Shown: in pieces, positions 1 through 6,161 of the stretch
Position numbering within the stretch: the first letter of the stretch is position 1
Layout: the number at the start of each line of letters is the position of its first letter
Origin: Acidobacteriaceae bacterium
GTDB lineage: Bacteria > Acidobacteriota > Terriglobia > Terriglobales > Acidobacteriaceae
Length of the DNA stretch: 6,161 bases
Assembly: GCA_003140705.1 (NCBI GenBank)
Contig: PLKU01000323.1
Span: 1-6,161, forward strand
Reading direction: 5' to 3'
Made by a program: the position numbers and the translations under genes
The notes under the pieces: model-generated
Seen by the model: only the letters and a program-made list of their open reading frames with translations
What the model was told of the DNA's origin: nothing
The model's database searches: none

Positions 1-954
1 ACGCCCTGCTGCGACTGGGTGGGCGAAAACGGCGCAGGCCATTACGTGAAGATGGTGCACAACGGAATTGAGTACGGGGACATGCAGCTGATCTGCGAGG
101 CATATGACCTGCTACAGCGCGGGCTGGGCCTGAACGCCGATGAACTTGCCGACGTCTTCACGGAATGGAACAAAGGCGAACTGGACAGTTACCTGATCGA
201 GATTTCCAGCCATATCTTTGCCAAGAAGGACGACGATGGTCAACCGCTAGTGGATAAGATTCTGGACACAGCCGGCCAGAAGGGCACGGGCAAGTGGACG
301 GTGTTCAGCTCACTCGACCTAGGCCAGCCGGTAACACTGATTGGCGAATCGGTGTTCGCGCGCTGCCTTTCCGCTCTCAAGGAAGAGCGCGTAGCCGCAT
401 CGGCCATTCTGGAAGGCCCACCTGCAAAGGCCGCTGCGGCCGACCGCGCCGCCTATATCGAGTCCGTGCGATGTGCCCTCTACTGCTCCAAGATCGTCAG
501 CTATGCCCAGGGATATATGCTGTTGCGGGCCGCAGCCAAGGAGAATGGCTGGAACCTGAACATGGGCGGCATTGCGCTGATGTGGCGGGGCGGATGCATT
601 ATTCGCAGCCGCTTCCTCGCCAAGATCAAGGATGCGTTCGACAAGAATCCTGCGATTGAGAACTTGCTGTTGGATAGCTTCTTCTCCGGGGCTCTGAACA
701 AATACCAGGCTCTGTGGCGCAAGGCGCTGACTGAGGCGGTGGAGAATGGCGTGCCCACCCCTGCGTTCTCAACCGCGCTGGCATTCTTTGACGGCTACAG
801 AACCGGCCGCCTCCCAGCCAACTTGCTGCAGGCGCAACGAGACTACTTTGGGGCGCACACGTACGAACGCACCGACAAGCCGCGAGGACAATTCTTCCAT
901 ACCAACTGGACCGGCAAGGGAGGCCGTGTCTCTTCAACGACTTATAACGTCTAA
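1..954 (+). CDS. gnd: 6-phosphogluconate dehydrogenase (decarboxylating), 5'-truncated by window edge
   Basis: This is the cytosolic pentose-phosphate enzyme that oxidises and decarboxylates 6-phosphogluconate to ribulose 5-phosphate with NAD(P)+. The frame is open from base 1 and gives 317 residues. It lacks the N-terminal Rossmann domain and keeps the all-helical C-terminal domain and the tail. The fragment fits sheep 6PGDH numbering (recalled from memory) with a constant offset of 166 and no indels. The substrate and catalytic residues are all present: K17, H20, N21, E24 and Y25 (K183, H186, N187, E190, Y191), K94 and T96 (K260, T262), R121 (R287), and R280 and H286 (R446, H452, supplied by the partner subunit). 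The family hallmarks [19 protein letters not shown] and FHTNWTG are intact. The protein would be about 483 residues, the usual length for the long bacterial and eukaryotic type. It appears functional. The cofactor preference cannot be read because that domain is outside the window. No clear terminator follows the stop. Confidence 0.97.
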   Translation, partial: TPCCDWVGENGAGHYVKMVHNGIEYGDMQLICEAYDLLQRGLGLNADELADVFTEWNKGELDSYLIEISSHIFAKKDDDGQPLVDKILDTAGQKGTGKWTVFSSLDLGQPVTLIGESVFARCLSALKEERVAASAILEGPPAKAAAADRAAYIESVRCALYCSKIVSYAQGYMLLRAAAKENGWNLNMGGIALMWRGGCIIRSRFLAKIKDAFDKNPAIENLLLDSFFSGALNKYQALWRKALTEAVENGVPTPAFSTALAFFDGYRTGRLPANLLQAQRDYFGAHTYERTDKPRGQFFHTNWTGKGGRVSSTTYNV

Positions 955-1039
955 CTGGACGGAAACTCGGAGCTATTCTCACTGGCCCCAGGCAATCAAG
1001 CTCGTCGCGCTGCGGAGAATGGCTCTGAATATAAGCCTT

Positions 1040-1105
1040 ATCATCGTCGCCAGAATCTGACTTATGCAAAAGTCGTCTTAAGTAAATCGATTCTGCTAAG
1101 ATGAT
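1040..1105. promoter_or_regulatory. Nested inverted repeat upstream of the ROK gene (candidate operator or leader hairpin)
   Basis: Three pairs of perfect arms share nearly one centre, at about 1072. They are ATCATC (1040-1045) with GATGAT (1100-1105), CAGAATC (1051-1057) with GATTCTG (1089-1095), and ACTTA (1060-1064) with TAAGT (1079-1083). A competing small hairpin, GACTT (1059-1063) with AAGTC (1070-1074), sits in the middle. A -10-like TAAGAT (1097-1102) overlaps the right outer arm, but I see no convincing -35. ROK repressors of the NagC/Mlc type bind AT-rich dyads with TTA...TAA-like ends, so an autoregulatory operator is plausible. A transcribed hairpin or weak terminator after gnd is the alternative. 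There is no T-run after it on the plus strand, which argues against a classical terminator. Confidence 0.35.
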
Positions 1106-1171
1106 CGGTAATCTCGGGGATCCCCAGGATGGACTTGCGCAAACAGATGTCCGGCTGCAAGCTAGCTGGCT

Positions 1172-1187
1172 GAAGAGGAGAGGGAAG
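1172..1187 (+). promoter_or_regulatory. Ribosome binding site of the ROK gene
   Basis: The purine-only run GAAGAGGAGAGGGAAG ends three bases before the ATG at 1191, and its AGGAG core lies 10 bases from the start. This decides the start. The upstream in-frame ATG at 1101 lacks such a site and would add 30 residues with no family counterpart. Confidence 0.7.
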
Positions 1188-1190
1188 AAA

Positions 1191-2375
1191 ATGCCTAAAT
1201 CGCCGGCGCCACGCCTCTCTTTCACCAACAAGGTGAGTGCGTCGAACAAGATCCCTCGGCAGATCAATCGCAATCTGATCTTCAACCAGATTCGCACCCG
1301 GCAACCAATCTCACGCGCGGACCTGGCAAGAGTCTCCGGACTGCAACGAAGCACCGTCTCACTGATTGTGGAGGAGCTGCTCGCTGAACGATGGATTGTC
1401 GAGGGATCGATGGGGAGGCTTCCCCGCGGGCGCAGACCCACGTTTCTGAATGTAAATGAACAGCGCGGCGTGCTCGCTCTGGATGTTCACCCGTCGCAGA
1501 CGACGCTGGCCGTGCTTGACCTGAGCGGCAAAATTCTCGCGCAAAATCTGATCGTGCTTCCGGATGACCCGCAAAAGGTGATCGCCGCCATTGTGGAGGC
1601 AATCCTGGAAATGATCTCTGCAAATGGCGACCGCTCGTTCGACGGCATTGGCATGAGTCTGCCGGGCCGCCTTGACCTGCAGCTGAAGAAATCTAACGGC
1701 GACAAGTCGATCTTCGCACCCAACATCAGCTGGCCAATCGGGCACATCAAATCCCGTGTGGAAGAGGCCACGGGCCTGCCGGTTGTGGTGGACAACGTAG
1801 CCAATGCGTGCGCCTTGTCTGAGATCTGGTTCGGCGACACCGACGGCACGCATGACCTGGTCGTGGTGAACGTTTCAGAAGGAATCGGCACCGGGATCTT
1901 TGCGAATGGACGCATCGTTCGCGGCGAAGGGGGTTTCGCCGGCGAGTTTGGTCACGTTCAGGTTGATCCAAATGGATTGCCGTGCGCCTGCGGAAGCAAA
2001 GGGTGTTGGGAGACAGTTGCCTCAAACAGGGCCGGGATGCGTTATTACTCAGAGATTGCCAGCAAGCCATCGCCGGCATTTGAAATCCTGCTCAAGTTGG
2101 CGGCGGCAGGCGACCCGGAGGGGAAGGCGTCGATCGACAAGATGTGCACGGCGCTGGGACGCGGGTTGCACATGATCGCGTCTGCGCTGGCGCCCACCGA
2201 GATTGTGATCGTAGGGGACATCACGCCGCTCTGGTATTTGGTTGGACCGCTGGTTGAGGAAGAGATGCGCCGCAACCCGCTGGTGAAAGTTCCAAGGCTC
2301 CGGCCTGCACATGATGGGAACAAGGCACGCTTGCGGAGCGCTGTGGCTTTGGTCATGAATGAAAACCTTCTCTGA
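1191..2375 (+). CDS. ROK-family transcriptional regulator (NagC/XylR/Mlc type), predicted kinase-inactive
   Basis: This is a sugar-responsive DNA-binding protein of 394 residues, typical of ROK repressors (about 380-410). An N-terminal winged helix-turn-helix (about residues 25-88) contains ISRADLARVSG followed by the likely recognition helix at 51-63. An actin/hexokinase-like ROK domain follows (about 92-390). The ROK zinc cluster is complete: H255, C265, C267 and C272 in the CxCGxxGCxE signature (265-274). Sugar-contact residues look preserved: N178 in APNISW, E252 and H255 in GEFGH. The kinase features are damaged. The phosphate-1 loop, usually DxGGT, reads D98-V-H-P-S, and the catalytic aspartate of the usual NDAN motif is V203 (DNVAN, 201-205). 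Hence I infer a ligand sensor and not a sugar kinase. The start at 1191 follows a strong ribosome binding site. The downstream exported glycosidase-like gene, 213 bases away on the same strand, is its most likely local target. The sugar ligand is unknown. Confidence 0.93.
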   Translation: MPKSPAPRLSFTNKVSASNKIPRQINRNLIFNQIRTRQPISRADLARVSGLQRSTVSLIVEELLAERWIVEGSMGRLPRGRRPTFLNVNEQRGVLALDVHPSQTTLAVLDLSGKILAQNLIVLPDDPQKVIAAIVEAILEMISANGDRSFDGIGMSLPGRLDLQLKKSNGDKSIFAPNISWPIGHIKSRVEEATGLPVVVDNVANACALSEIWFGDTDGTHDLVVVNVSEGIGTGIFANGRIVRGEGGFAGEFGHVQVDPNGLPCACGSKGCWETVASNRAGMRYYSEIASKPSPAFEILLKLAAAGDPEGKASIDKMCTALGRGLHMIASALAPTEIVIVGDITPLWYLVGPLVEEEMRRNPLVKVPRLRPAHDGNKARLRSAVALVMNENLL

Positions 2376-2588
2376 CGTTAGCCGGCCGTGTCGACTAGTT
2401 ACAAGAGCTCTTATTTAATGATCCTTATGCGATCGTGATGGTCTCCTAAGGTTGACCTCGTTTCTGTGGCAATTCCTTTGTAAATCCATGAATGGCGGAG
2501 CTCGTGCGGGATGGGCACTTTGTTCCATCGGGCTGCAAGCTCCTATGATGGTTGGGGCCATTCCTTGAAGTTGCGGATGGGGGGATCG
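2376..2588 (+). promoter_or_regulatory. Intergenic region with weak promoter-like and dyad sequence before the glycosidase gene
   Basis: No gene is seen in these 213 bases. A -35-like TTGACC lies at 2452-2457. The only -10-like candidates after it, in the TTTGTAAAT stretch (2477-2485), have poor spacing, so the promoter is uncertain. CTTATGC (2424-2430) repeats a heptamer found in the dyad before the ROK gene (1061-1067). The overlapping CCTTA (2423-2427) pairs with TAAGG (2447-2451), which could be a second ROK operator just upstream of the -35-like box. The left part (2381-2412) is rich in short palindromes, including AAGAGCTCTT (2403-2412). An in-frame ATG at 2511 extends the next gene but is not favoured. 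Confidence 0.25.
2579..2584 (+). promoter_or_regulatory. Ribosome binding site of the Tat-exported protein
   Basis: A run of six G (part of GGATGGGGGGATCG) lies four bases before the ATG at 2589. Together with the twin-arginine signal starting exactly there, it favours this start over ATGs at 2511 and 2577. An ATG at 2577 would only add four residues (MGGS) and cannot be excluded. Confidence 0.45.
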
Positions 2589-4580
2589 ATGCAACGCAGA
2601 GAACTGATGCAGGCGATGGTAGCGACGGCCGCCACAGGGTTGTTGCCGGCAGTACAGAGTGTCGCGGAGGCTCAACGGCATCCTCTTCCCAGTACCCTTT
2701 CCCCAGCCCTGCATCTTCTTGCGGAGATTTCCAGGGACGGTGTTCGAGTCAAGCTGTATTCCGACGGAACCGCATTGGTGACGGACCTGCGGAACGGTGT
2801 GGATTGGAGATTCGGCCCGGTTGCATTTCAGGAGGAAGGCCCCGTGGACGATGGGGCCGTTTGGATGCGCACTGAGCGATCGATGTGCGAACAGTACCCA
2901 GGGAGATTTCTGGGAATCGCCGAGGGAGACGGCTTTCGGTTCTGGGTGTTGGATGCCGAGGGGCATAGCCGCGGATCGTTTCATGTGACGCTGCAGATTG
3001 AAGACAACGGGCTCGAATGGAGATTGCTCGAGATCGATGCCTCGCTGCCCAGCCTCTCGTTTCCAACGGCGCTGGAATGCGAGAGCCTTGTGCTGCCACA
3101 GCATCTGGGCAGGTGGGTGCGGACACCGTTGCGGGGGCGTTTCTGCTGGCCTTTCTTTTCCGTGATGAACATGCGTTGGTTCGGCGGACTGCGTGGTGAG
3201 AACGGCTATGTTGCCATCCTGCCGGAGGAACAGTGCGCGGACGCGGTGATCTCTGCAACAGAGCTGTCTGCGGCACCCATGTGGCTGCAGCGGATGGGCG
3301 AGTGGAGAGGCGACCGCAGGATTCGTTACGAGTTTGTGCACGGCAACTATGTTGCCTTGGCAAAGACCTACCGAACGTGGGCGCAGGCGCATGGCTTGCA
3401 TCGGAGTCTGGCCGAAAAGCTGCGCGACACTCCAGCACTATCGGCGCTGACCGGGGGGCGGCTGGTTTCATGCCAACAGGCAGAGCCGGCTGAGAAGCCA
3501 CGGTTCTACGAGGATCGGTTGATTGCTCCTCCACCTGGCGACCCGGCGACGCCTTATCGCATCTACCTCACACATCGCCAGGCTGCGCAGGTGCTGCGCG
3601 AACTGCCGGCAGCCGGCGTGTCGCGTGCGTTGGTCGTGGTGCGCGGTTGGATTCGCGGAGGCTACGACTGGTCGCATCCTGATATCTGGCCTCCCGACGA
3701 TCGGCTGGGAAGCTTGGAAGAACTGCGCGCCGTTTGCACGAACAGCGAGCCGTTTACCGTAGCTCTGCACGACAACTACCAGGACAGCTACCAGCACAAT
3801 CCAAGTTGGCCGCACGGAGTCATTCGAACAAAAGAGCAACGACCCATGCGGGGCGGCTACTGGAATGGTGGCCAGGCGTACATCTTGAATGCGGCCGCGG
3901 GGCTTGAATATGCCCGTCGCAACTGGCAGATGGAGAAACAGCTGGCCCCGCGCGCGATGTTTATCGACACGACCTCCGCCGTGCAGAACTACCAGTCCTT
4001 CGAACAGGGGCGGCTTCAGACGCGCGCTGAGAACGTGGCCAACAAGGCAGGCCTGTTGAAATTCTATAAGGAATGCGGTGTTGTGCTTGGCAGCGAAGAA
4101 GGGGCGGATTTCGCAATTCCCTACATCGACTGGTGCGAAAACCGGCACGACCGTGTTGCCGGCGAATCGATCCCCTTGTGGCCTCTGGTCTACCACGATG
4201 CCGTGGTGAGCGGGCGCTACACAGGCAGCGATTGGGCGGGAGCCGTAGCCAAAGCAGATGAATATCCACCCTGGCTGCTGGATATGTTGTGGGGCTACGC
4301 CGCTCTGACAGAGCTTGGATCATTTGAACAACGCAGCGCAGCGTACGAGCGCATGCGCGCCACACGACACATGGATGCATGGTTCGCGAGCATCTGCACG
4401 GACGCGATGGATGAGCATACGTTTCTTGCCAGCGACGCAACGCTCGAGCGAACGAAGTTTTCTTCTGGGCGGTCGATGATCGTGAATTTTGCGTCTCAAG
4501 CACAGACACATGATGGCGTATCTATTCCTGCCCACGGCTATGTGGCCTTCGATGAGCAGGGCAGGCCGCTGGTGCTCTAG
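2589..4580 (+). CDS. Tat-exported putative glycoside hydrolase, GH129/GH101/DUF5696-like
   Basis: The protein has 663 residues. The N-terminus is a twin-arginine signal (R3-R4 in QRRELMQ, hydrophobic stretch about 9-22, AEA cleavage site at 26-28), so the enzyme is probably folded in the cytoplasm and exported. Residues about 45-255 are beta-rich (RVKLYSDGTALVTDL, FRFWVLDAEG), like the N-terminal supersandwich domain of such hydrolases. Residues about 320-570 look like a TIM barrel with strand-end acidic residues: ALHDNYQD (392-399), MFIDTTSA (457-464) and LGSEEGADF (500-508). The C-terminal part (about 610-663) looks like a small beta-sandwich. D460 and E503 are my candidate nucleophile and acid/base. 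Their 43-residue spacing equals that of the GH129 enzyme NagBb (D435/E478, recalled from memory), and NagBb is of similar size. GH129 and GH101 enzymes release alpha-linked GalNAc or mucin-type glycans, but the substrate here is not established. The preceding ROK regulator supports a role in sugar use. I recognise the family by motif pattern only; the substrate is open. Confidence 0.55.
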   Translation: MQRRELMQAMVATAATGLLPAVQSVAEAQRHPLPSTLSPALHLLAEISRDGVRVKLYSDGTALVTDLRNGVDWRFGPVAFQEEGPVDDGAVWMRTERSMCEQYPGRFLGIAEGDGFRFWVLDAEGHSRGSFHVTLQIEDNGLEWRLLEIDASLPSLSFPTALECESLVLPQHLGRWVRTPLRGRFCWPFFSVMNMRWFGGLRGENGYVAILPEEQCADAVISATELSAAPMWLQRMGEWRGDRRIRYEFVHGNYVALAKTYRTWAQAHGLHRSLAEKLRDTPALSALTGGRLVSCQQAEPAEKPRFYEDRLIAPPPGDPATPYRIYLTHRQAAQVLRELPAAGVSRALVVVRGWIRGGYDWSHPDIWPPDDRLGSLEELRAVCTNSEPFTVALHDNYQDSYQHNPSWPHGVIRTKEQRPMRGGYWNGGQAYILNAAAGLEYARRNWQMEKQLAPRAMFIDTTSAVQNYQSFEQGRLQTRAENVANKAGLLKFYKECGVVLGSEEGADFAIPYIDWCENRHDRVAGESIPLWPLVYHDAVVSGRYTGSDWAGAVAKADEYPPWLLDMLWGYAALTELGSFEQRSAAYERMRATRHMDAWFASICTDAMDEHTFLASDATLERTKFSSGRSMIVNFASQAQTHDGVSIPAHGYVAFDEQGRPLVL

Positions 4581-4611
4581 AGCAGTGGCTGAAAACGGCG
4601 GCGGTGCTCTA
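4578..4611. terminator. Hairpin between convergent genes, possible bidirectional terminator
   Basis: TAGAGCA (4578-4584, starting with the stop codon of the glycosidase-like gene) pairs with TGCTCTA (4605-4611). Inside it, GCTG (4588-4591) and CGGC (4596-4599) close an AAAA loop with one G-U pair. The location between convergent genes suits a terminator working on both strands. No T-run follows on either strand, so it is not a canonical intrinsic terminator. Confidence 0.35.
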
Positions 4612-4655
4612 AACAGCTCTTAGAAAATCATGCTGAATTGTTGATGATCTGGCCT

Positions 4656-5684
4656 CTATCTCCAGCGGAAGATGCGCAGCGAGACGACAAAGGCCACTAC
4701 CAGCCACGTCGCCAAGATCTTCACGGGAACCGTCAGTTGGCTTAGTGTCATCCCCTGAAGCATGTTCCCGCGCATCGCGTCGATAGCCGCCGTGAGCGGC
4801 AGAGCACGAACGATGGGCTGAATGACCGCAGGAAAGCGAGAGGCAGAGAAGAAGACGCCTGAAAGAATCCACATGGGGAGCATGACAAGGTTCATCAGCC
4901 CCGACGCCGCTTCCATCGTCCGGGCCCGTGAAGAGACAAGCAACCCGAGCGCTGAAAATGCGAGTGAGGTGAGCAGGCATAGAAATAAAAGCTGGAGGAG
5001 CGATCCGCGAAACGGCACGCCAAAAGCGAGGCGCGCAAATCCTAAAAACGCGGCGACCTCGATGATGAGCATCAAGAGTCTCGACAATAAAAACGACATC
5101 AGGTACTGCCAACGCGGCATGGGCGAGGCCACCAGGCGCTTCAGCAGCTTCTTCTGACGGGCCTCAACGATGGAAAAGCCCAAGCCCCACATCGCCGATC
5201 CCATCAGGTTCATGCCCAGCAGGCCGGGAATCAGGAAATCGATATAGCGGGATCCGGGCTCGCGCATCAGGCGATCGGTGGAAGCCACCGGATCCTGGCG
5301 GCCGGCGGCGCGCTGCAAGGCACGGTCGGCCAGCATGCGGGCGGTGCGTCCTTCGGGGTTGGTGTCGTCGAAGCGGTAGATCACGCCGCCGTTTGGGCCG
5401 GGCTCGGCCTCGAGCGCCACCTTGCCGTTGCGCAGGGCGGCCTCGGCGTCGCCCGGCGAGAGTTGCCGCACGTCGAGCAGTTTCTCGGCGCGTAAGGGCG
5501 CTGCCAGTTGCGGCGTCACGGCGGCGATCTGCAGCACTTCCGCGGGCCGGTTGCGGAAGGCGATCCCCAGGCCCGCCGCCAACAGGATGGGGAAGATGAA
5601 GACCCAGAAGAGCGCTTCCGGTTCGCGCATGAATTCGCGGAAGCGCACCAGCGTCAACTGGAACAGCGGGTGGTTGCTATTCAT
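4656..5684 (-). CDS. ABC-2 type transporter permease (DrrB/NodJ-like exporter subunit)
   Basis: This is an inner-membrane subunit of 342 residues that forms the export channel with the ATPase encoded just upstream. It has about six hydrophobic segments: 24-43, 148-171, 193-220, 228-251, 258-281 and 321-338. A hydrophilic, probably extracytoplasmic domain (about 45-145) lies between the first two, the usual layout of the YhgE/DrrB-like ABC-2 group. [22 protein letters not shown] (174-195) is the family's cytoplasmic coupling segment, and [16 protein letters not shown] (270-285) is the conserved stretch between the last segments. The start codon overlaps the ATPase stop by 8 bases (5677-5684, ATGAATAG), so translation is probably coupled. 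GGAAGG (5696-5701 region, inside the ATPase gene) is a possible ribosome binding site about 10 bases upstream. The substrate cannot be told. Candidates are drugs, lipids or polysaccharide precursors. The 3' part uses more AT-rich codons (TTA, AGA, TTT) than the 5' part. Confidence 0.9.
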   Translation of the reverse strand: MNSNHPLFQLTLVRFREFMREPEALFWVFIFPILLAAGLGIAFRNRPAEVLQIAAVTPQLAAPLRAEKLLDVRQLSPGDAEAALRNGKVALEAEPGPNGGVIYRFDDTNPEGRTARMLADRALQRAAGRQDPVASTDRLMREPGSRYIDFLIPGLLGMNLMGSAMWGLGFSIVEARQKKLLKRLVASPMPRWQYLMSFLLSRLLMLIIEVAAFLGFARLAFGVPFRGSLLQLLFLCLLTSLAFSALGLLVSSRARTMEAASGLMNLVMLPMWILSGVFFSASRFPAVIQPIVRALPLTAAIDAMRGNMLQGMTLSQLTVPVKILATWLVVAFVVSLRIFRWR

Positions 5685-6161
5685 CGCGCAGATGCCTTCC
5701 CGTCAAAGTGACGAAGACGTCCTCCAGGGTGGCGGAGTGGGTGCGCAATTCGGTGAGTGAAACCGACTGGCGTCCGAGCTCGGCGAGCAGCGCGGGCACG
5801 GCGCGATGCAGCTCGGTGACCTGCATGCGCACGCTGCCGTTTTCCCGGTGAACCTCGCGGATACCTTCGATGGCGGAGAGCGCCGCGAGGTCCAGCGCAT
5901 GCGGCCCGGCGCCGGCGGAGAATTCCACCAGGTGGTCGGCGCAGACGGACGCAATCAGCTCGCGCGGGGTTCCGAGAGCGATCACCTTGCCGTGATCCAT
6001 GATGGCGACGCGGTCGCAGAGGCGCTCGGCTTCGTCCATATAGTGAGTGGTGAGCAGGATGGTGCGGCCGGCGAGCTTGAACTGTTCGATCAGCTCCCAC
6101 AGTTGGCGGCGCGCCTGCGGGTCGAGCCCCGTGGTGGGCTCGTCGAGGAACAGAAAATCGG
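5677..6161 (-). CDS. ABC transporter ATP-binding protein (DrrA-like), 5' part outside window
   Basis: This is the nucleotide-binding subunit that powers the adjacent permease. Only the C-terminal 160 residues are inside the window; Walker A and the LSGGQ signature lie beyond the right edge. The fragment begins at the Walker B motif [14 protein letters not shown] (residues 1-14; D6, catalytic E7, D-loop D13). The switch histidine follows in [17 protein letters not shown] (H39). Next is the [15 protein letters not shown] segment, then a DUF4162-type accessory domain (about 70-160) ending in [12 protein letters not shown], typical of DrrA/CcmA-like exporters. All visible catalytic residues are intact. 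The stop TAG overlaps the permease start, so the pair is one operon transcribed leftwards from a promoter outside the window. GC content is near 70%, higher than the plus-strand genes. Confidence 0.94.
   Translation of the reverse strand, partial: DFLFLDEPTTGLDPQARRQLWELIEQFKLAGRTILLTTHYMDEAERLCDRVAIMDHGKVIALGTPRELIASVCADHLVEFSAGAGPHALDLAALSAIEGIREVHRENGSVRMQVTELHRAVPALLAELGRQSVSLTELRTHSATLEDVFVTLTGRHLRDE

Noticed and set aside
955..1039. Search for a rho-independent terminator directly after gnd
   Set aside because: No GC-rich stem followed by a T-run was found.
1116..1125. Perfect palindrome GGGGATCCCC in the ROK leader
   Set aside because: It has no loop to form an RNA hairpin and no second copy elsewhere in the window, so it is probably chance.
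1101..1190. N-terminal extension of the ROK protein from ATG 1101
   Set aside because: The added 30 residues match no ROK feature, the ATG lies inside the dyad/-10-like region, and a strong ribosome binding site precedes ATG 1191.
626..1441. Minus-strand open frame of 271 residues spanning the gnd end and the ROK start
   Set aside because: It crosses two well-supported plus-strand genes and their spacer, is Arg/Ser-rich and shows no recognisable motif.
2511..2588. N-terminal extension of the Tat protein from ATG 2511
   Set aside because: It would bury the twin-arginine signal 26 residues inside the protein. The G-rich site before 2589 fits better.
2415..3401. Long minus-strand open frame (328 residues) opposite the glycosidase-like gene
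   Set aside because: Rich in Arg, His, Pro and Cys with no domain pattern. It is the antisense shadow of a gene with a Tat signal and coherent beta/barrel segments.
2749..3534. Minus-strand open frame of 261 residues
   Set aside because: Low-complexity Arg/Pro/Ser composition typical of an antisense frame in GC-rich DNA, with no motif or ribosome binding site support.
3468..4196. Minus-strand open frame of 242 residues
   Set aside because: Wholly inside the glycosidase-like gene, with no domain and no promoter or ribosome binding site evidence.
4609..5112. Second minus-strand frame overlapping the permease
   Set aside because: It is in a different frame from the six-segment permease and has no membrane or domain pattern.

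Overview
The window looks like chromosomal DNA from a free-living, high-GC bacterium. It has compact protein genes, Shine-Dalgarno sites and no RNA genes, insertion sequences, CRISPR arrays or phage genes. The mix of a ROK regulator, a Tat-exported glycosidase-like protein and a DrrA/NodJ-type ABC exporter would suit an Acidobacteriota-like soil organism. That placement is a low-confidence guess, because no phylogenetic marker is present.

Layout, left to right. Bases 1-954 (+) are the last two thirds of 6-phosphogluconate dehydrogenase (gnd), cut by the window edge. Bases 955-1190 are intergenic and hold a nested inverted repeat that could be an operator or an RNA hairpin. Bases 1191-2375 (+) encode a ROK-family winged-helix regulator whose sugar-binding residues are kept and whose kinase residues are lost. 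Bases 2376-2588 are intergenic and hold weak promoter-like and palindromic sequence. Bases 2589-4580 (+) encode a Tat-signal protein of 663 residues that resembles TIM-barrel glycoside hydrolases of the GH129/GH101/DUF5696 kind. A hairpin lies in the 75-base gap to the convergent minus-strand genes. Bases 4656-5684 (-) encode an ABC-2 permease. It overlaps by 8 bases the end of its ABC ATPase gene (5677-6161, -), which runs off the right edge.

Working model: the ROK regulator senses a sugar, perhaps one released by the neighbouring exported glycosidase, and controls itself and that gene. The pentose-phosphate enzyme gnd would be a central-metabolism neighbour on the same strand, not necessarily part of the same unit. 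The ABC exporter is a separate, convergent operon. Its GC content rises from about 57% in the permease 3' part to about 69% in the 5' part and the ATPase. The most interesting items are the putative new glycosidase with its D460/E503 pair, the kinase-dead ROK protein, and the dyad upstream of it.
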